From: Flavobacterium hercynium
GTDB taxonomy: Bacteria; Bacteroidota; Bacteroidia; Flavobacteriales; Flavobacteriaceae
Assembly (NCBI RefSeq): GCF_002217285.1
Contig: NZ_MUGW01000024.1
Span: 1 to 64,000, forward strand
DNA: 64,000 nt
Reading direction: 5' to 3'
A model generated the notes under the pieces. It did not search any database, was not told where the DNA came from, and worked only from the letters and a program-made list of their open reading frames with translations. Each line of letters starts with the position of its first letter. The first letter of the stretch is position 1. Below are positions 60,587 to 64,000 of this stretch, piece after piece. A program made the position numbers and the translations under genes.

Positions 60587-63118
60587 ATGCGAAAAATTCA
60601 AATTCAAATTCTTCTTCTTTTTCTAGCAGGAATTTCCATTTCTTTTGCACAACAACCTCAAAAACCAAACTCAGTAGAAATTTACAATCAAATTAAAAAA
60701 TTGAACTTTTTAGGTTCTGTATTGTATCTTGCTGCTCATCCTGATGACGAAAACACCCGCTTGATTTCTTATTTTGCTAACGAAATGAATGCCAGAACCG
60801 GTTATTTGTCGCTAACTCGAGGCGATGGTGGACAAAACTTAATCGGACCTCAATTGCGTGAATTATTGGGTGTGATTAGAACACAGGAATTAATAGAGGC
60901 CAGAAAAATAGATGGTGGAGAACAGTTTTTTTCGCGTGCTAATGATTTTGGCTTTTCAAAAAATCCTAACGAAACTTTAGAAATCTGGGATAAAGACAAA
61001 GTTCTTGCTGATGTAGTATGGACTATCAGAAAATTTCAACCGGATATTATTGTTAACAGATTCGATCACCGTTCGCCGGGAACAACGCACGGACACCATA
61101 CTTCTTCGGCAATGTTGAGTGAAGAAAGTTTTAAACTAACAAATGACCCGAAAATTTATCCTGAACAATTAAAATATGTTAAGCCATGGCAGGTAAAACG
61201 ACAATTTTTTAATCCTTCATGGTGGTTTTACGGAAGTCAGGAAAAATTTGATGCCGCTAATAAATCAAAATTCGTTAAACTCGAAACTGGAGTTTACTAC
61301 AATGCAATTGGAAAATCGAATCAGGAAATCGCTGCCTTAAGCCGAAGCAGACATCAGTCGCAAGGATTTGGAAGTACCGGAGTTCGCGGTGATGAAACGG
61401 AATATTTAGAACTTATTAATGGTGAATATCCTAAAAACCGCGATGAATTATTCGACGGAATTGATACCAGCTGGAATCGTGTTGCAAACGGAAAACCTGT
61501 TGGAGAATTAATTGCGAAGATTATCGCAAATTATGATTTCAACAATCCATCTGCCAGTATTCCGGAACTTACAAAAGCATACGTGATGGTTCAGGCTCTT
61601 ACTGATGAACATTGGAAAACAACAAAAGCAGCAGCCATAAAAAGTATAATTGCTGCCTGCTCTGGTTTATACCTAGAAGCGGTAGCTAGTGAACAGGAAG
61701 CAACTCCTGGAAGCAGCATACGTCTTAGTCTGGAAGCAATTAACAGATGTGCTGTTGGAATGGAATTGGTAAGTGTGACTTCATTACCCGATAACAAAAC
61801 GACAGTTCAAAATAGTGTACTTAAAAACAATAACGACCAAAAAATAAACCTGCAAATTCAGTTGCCAACTACAATCGAGTATACGCAGCCTTATTGGTTA
61901 AAAGAAAAAGCAAGCTTAGGAATGTATACCGTTTCGAATCAGGAAATGATTGGAATTCCTGATATTATCAGAGAAGTAAAAGTTATTTTTAATGTGAAAA
62001 TTAATGGTGTTGAAATTCCGTTTGAGCGTACCGTTGTGTACAAATACAATGATGGCGTAAAAGGTGAAATGTATAACTTCCTTGATATTGTTCCGGAAGT
62101 AACGACTTCTATTTTGGAGCGTGTTTTGATTTTTAAGGATACCAAAAGCAAAATGATTCCTGTAAAAGTTAAAGCAGGAAAAGACAACATCGCCGGAAAT
62201 TTACAACTGGAATTGCCTAAAAACTGGTTGGTTTCTCCGAAACAAATTCCGTTTACGCTAGAGAAGAAAGGAACCGAACAATTGTTTTATTTTGAAGTTA
62301 CGGCACCTTCAAACCCGGAAGAAACAGTAGCAAAAAGCATCGTAACTTTCGACAACAAACGCTTTGACAAAGACCAGACTATTATAGATTATAGCCATAT
62401 AACGAAACAAATGGTTTTAAAATCTGCTGAATCAAAATGTATTCGCATTGATTTACGAACAAATGGTGATGCTATCGGCTACATTATGGGTGCAGGAGAT
62501 GAAGTTCCGGAAAGCCTGACGCAAATGGGATATAAAGTTACCCTTTTGAAACCAGAAGAAATAACTCCTGAAAAATTAGATTCTTTTGCAGTTGTCATTA
62601 CAGGAATTAGAGCTTATAATACGGTAAGCGCATTAGCCAACAAGCAAAACATACTTTTTAATTATGTAAAAAGTGGTAAAAACATGATTGTGCAGTACAA
62701 TACGCCACATAGTTTGGTTACAGATAAAATTGCACCTTATCCTTTACGAATTTCAAGTGATCGTGTAACAGAAGAAAATGCAAAAATTATTTTTCTTGCG
62801 CCGAATCATCCTGTCTTAAATTCTCCAAACAAAATCACTACAAAAGATTTTGAAGGCTGGACACAAGAGCAAGGTTTGTATTATCCTAATGATTACGATC
62901 CAGCCTTTACTCCTATCCTATCATCGCATGATAAAGGAGAATCTCCTAAAAAAGGTGCTTTACTTGTCGCGCCTTACGGAAAGGGATATTACATTTATAC
63001 AGGTTTAAGCTTTTTTAGGGAATTACCCGAAGGAGTTGCCGGAGCATATCGTTTGTTATCTAACATGATTTCGCTAAAGCAGCCTATTGAAGCTCCTCAA
63101 ACAGAATTAAAGAAATAA
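60587..63118 (+). CDS. Large exported PIG-L-family deacetylase
   Basis: I start it at MRKIQIQILLLFLAGISISFAQ (a signal peptide; 843 aa). Residues about 45-280 are a PIG-L/LmbE zinc deacetylase domain with AAHPDDENTR (about 49) and THGHHTSSAM. Such enzymes remove acetyl groups from amino sugars. The remaining about 560 residues hold beta-sandwich-like domains and a C-terminal part (about 620-840, with YIMGAGDEVPESLTQMGY and GKGYYIYTGLSFFRELPEG) resembling glutamine-amidotransferase-like folds without clear catalytic residues. The glycan substrate is unknown. A small membrane peptide and a symporter gene follow closely. Confidence 0.9.
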   Translation: MRKIQIQILLLFLAGISISFAQQPQKPNSVEIYNQIKKLNFLGSVLYLAAHPDDENTRLISYFANEMNARTGYLSLTRGDGGQNLIGPQLRELLGVIRTQELIEARKIDGGEQFFSRANDFGFSKNPNETLEIWDKDKVLADVVWTIRKFQPDIIVNRFDHRSPGTTHGHHTSSAMLSEESFKLTNDPKIYPEQLKYVKPWQVKRQFFNPSWWFYGSQEKFDAANKSKFVKLETGVYYNAIGKSNQEIAALSRSRHQSQGFGSTGVRGDETEYLELINGEYPKNRDELFDGIDTSWNRVANGKPVGELIAKIIANYDFNNPSASIPELTKAYVMVQALTDEHWKTTKAAAIKSIIAACSGLYLEAVASEQEATPGSSIRLSLEAINRCAVGMELVSVTSLPDNKTTVQNSVLKNNNDQKINLQIQLPTTIEYTQPYWLKEKASLGMYTVSNQEMIGIPDIIREVKVIFNVKINGVEIPFERTVVYKYNDGVKGEMYNFLDIVPEVTTSILERVLIFKDTKSKMIPVKVKAGKDNIAGNLQLELPKNWLVSPKQIPFTLEKKGTEQLFYFEVTAPSNPEETVAKSIVTFDNKRFDKDQTIIDYSHITKQMVLKSAESKCIRIDLRTNGDAIGYIMGAGDEVPESLTQMGYKVTLLKPEEITPEKLDSFAVVITGIRAYNTVSALANKQNILFNYVKSGKNMIVQYNTPHSLVTDKIAPYPLRISSDRVTEENAKIIFLAPNHPVLNSPNKITTKDFEGWTQEQGLYYPNDYDPAFTPILSSHDKGESPKKGALLVAPYGKGYYIYTGLSFFRELPEGVAGAYRLLSNMISLKQPIEAPQTELKK

Positions 63119-63128
63119 AACATTCAAA

Positions 63129-63236
63129 ATGGAAGCTAAAAAAACAAAAAAATGGAAAAAAAGCTACACCTATGTTTTGGTAGCGAATGCAATTTACATT
63201 CTGATTTTTTTCTTAATAATGCAATTATACTCATAA
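63129..63236 (+). CDS. 35-aa single-helix membrane peptide
   Basis: An ATG-to-TAA frame encodes MEAKKTKKWKKSY followed by a hydrophobic helix (VLVANAIYILIFFLIMQLYS), so a lysine-rich head with one transmembrane segment. It lies 10 bases after the PIG-L stop, and its stop is 3 bases before the symporter ATG, so it is tightly set in the operon. It may be a small subunit or stabiliser of the symporter. Confidence 0.65.
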   Translation: MEAKKTKKWKKSYTYVLVANAIYILIFFLIMQLYS

Positions 63237-63239
63237 CCT

Positions 63240-64000
63240 ATGCAACTATTTGATTGGATCGTACTGATTGTCACACTATTATTTATTGTGGGATATGGTT
63301 CCTGGAAAACCAAAGGAAGCAAAAATGTCGAGGATTTTATTTTAGGTAATAATGAAACACCTTGGTACACGGTAGGACTTTCTGTTATGGCTACGCAAGC
63401 CAGCGCCATTACATTTTTATCTACTCCCGGACAAGCCTATCACGATGGAATGGGGTTTGTTCAGTTTTATTTTGGATTGCCTATTGCAATGATTGTCATT
63501 TGTGTGACTTTTATTCCAATGTATCATAAAAACAAGGTGTACACAGCTTATGAGTTTCTGGAAAAGAGATTTGACCTTAAAACACGTTCGTTAGCTGCTA
63601 TTTTATTTTTAGTGCAGCGAGGTTTAGGAACGGGACTTACAATTTATGCCCCAGCCATTATTCTTTCGGCTATTTTAGGATGGAATTTAACGATCATGAA
63701 TATTATGATTGGTCTTCTCGTTATTATCTACACTTTTTCGGGAGGAACAAAGGCGGTGAACGTGACGCAAAAACAACAAATGTTTGTTATTATTTCCGGA
63801 ATGTTCATTACATTTTTTCTTATTCTGCACTACCTGCCTAACGATATGACTTTTACAAGTGCGCTTCATATAGCTGGTGCAAACGACAAAATGAACATTG
63901 TAGATTTTTCATTTAATCCGGAAGAGAAATATACGTTTTGGAGTGGAATCACAGGAGGTTTCTTCTTAGCGCTCGCCTACTTCGGGACAGATCAATCTCA
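63240..64000 (+). CDS. Sodium:solute symporter (SSS family), 3' end outside the window
   Basis: The frame opens with MQLFDWIVLIVTLLFIVGYG and runs past the right edge, with about 253 residues visible. Typical SSS-family features are VEDFILGNNETPWYTVGLSVMAT, TFLSTPGQAYHDGMG and GGTKAVNVTQKQQMF. It should couple sodium to uptake of a solute, possibly a sugar or sialic-acid-like product of the upstream deacetylase; that link is inferred from position only. Confidence 0.92.
   Translation, partial: MQLFDWIVLIVTLLFIVGYGSWKTKGSKNVEDFILGNNETPWYTVGLSVMATQASAITFLSTPGQAYHDGMGFVQFYFGLPIAMIVICVTFIPMYHKNKVYTAYEFLEKRFDLKTRSLAAILFLVQRGLGTGLTIYAPAIILSAILGWNLTIMNIMIGLLVIIYTFSGGTKAVNVTQKQQMFVIISGMFITFFLILHYLPNDMTFTSALHIAGANDKMNIVDFSFNPEEKYTFWSGITGGFFLALAYFGTDQS

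Noticed and set aside
1..64000. Mobile element, prophage or defence system
   Set aside because: I looked for transposase, integrase, phage structural genes, restriction-modification and toxin-antitoxin pairs on both strands and saw none.

Overview
The window looks like chromosome from a Flavobacterium-type Bacteroidetes. Support: low G+C, many promoters matching the Bacteroidetes consensus TAnnTTTG (with TTTG or TTG about 20 bases upstream), little sign of Shine-Dalgarno sites, and typical gene content (fused ResB-CcsA, DUF3667, DUF2199, UPF0173 hydrolase, YpdA, menaquinone genes, archaeal-like UbiA prenyltransferase). I see no transposase, integrase, phage gene, CRISPR array or defence island. 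The window is mostly housekeeping genes separated by unusually repeat-rich intergenic DNA.

Layout. 1-4.9 kb: tRNA-Val(UAC), an ABC exporter, an outer-membrane porin and proline dehydrogenase. 4.9-9.3 kb: aroB, a 59-codon small ORF, arginine decarboxylase, a deoxyhypusine-synthase-like enzyme (probably homospermidine synthase) and an Asp-rich protein. 9.3-17.4 kb: recQ, then leftward dinB-like, ppc, an Lrp/AsnC regulator and an M14 carboxypeptidase, divergent from an XRE regulator across a set of 16-bp GTTTAC-N4-GTAAAC palindromes. 17.4-23 kb: acyltransferase, a spermidine-synthase-fold/M23 peptidase/lipoprotein operon, and an APC transporter.

22.9-23.9 kb is a REP-like palindrome followed by five copies of an exactly 172-bp tandem repeat. 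23.9-31.2 kb: S41 peptidase, a class V aminotransferase and a redox group (msrA-selO facing ypdA-CYTH). 31.2-32.6 kb is an array of about four units, each with six small hairpins arranged with mirror symmetry.

32.8-42.3 kb holds menaquinone genes menD, menB, menA and menC on the minus strand, mixed with cvfB, a UPF0173 hydrolase, DUF2199 and TPR genes. 42.5-47.6 kb: thioredoxin, acetyltransferase, glutathione peroxidase, an ECF sigma/anti-sigma pair and DUF3667. 47.7-50.9 kb: fused cytochrome c synthetase. 51-53 kb: a GH28 pectinase under a LacI-type operator with a heptad-repeat 5' leader. 53.2-59.7 kb: a plus-strand run DUF2520/kdsC-like/UbiA/maf/MscS/AI-2E/barrel protein. 59.9-64 kb: a secreted His/Asp-rich protein, a large PIG-L deacetylase, a 35-aa membrane peptide and a sodium:solute symporter cut by the window edge.

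Several predicted promoters correct the longest possible start codons (aminotransferase, cvfB, ccsBA, PIG-L), and two place the transcription start almost on the ATG, suggesting leaderless mRNAs. I did not find a complete new enzymatic system. The most unexplained material is in the intergenic repeats and operator clusters.
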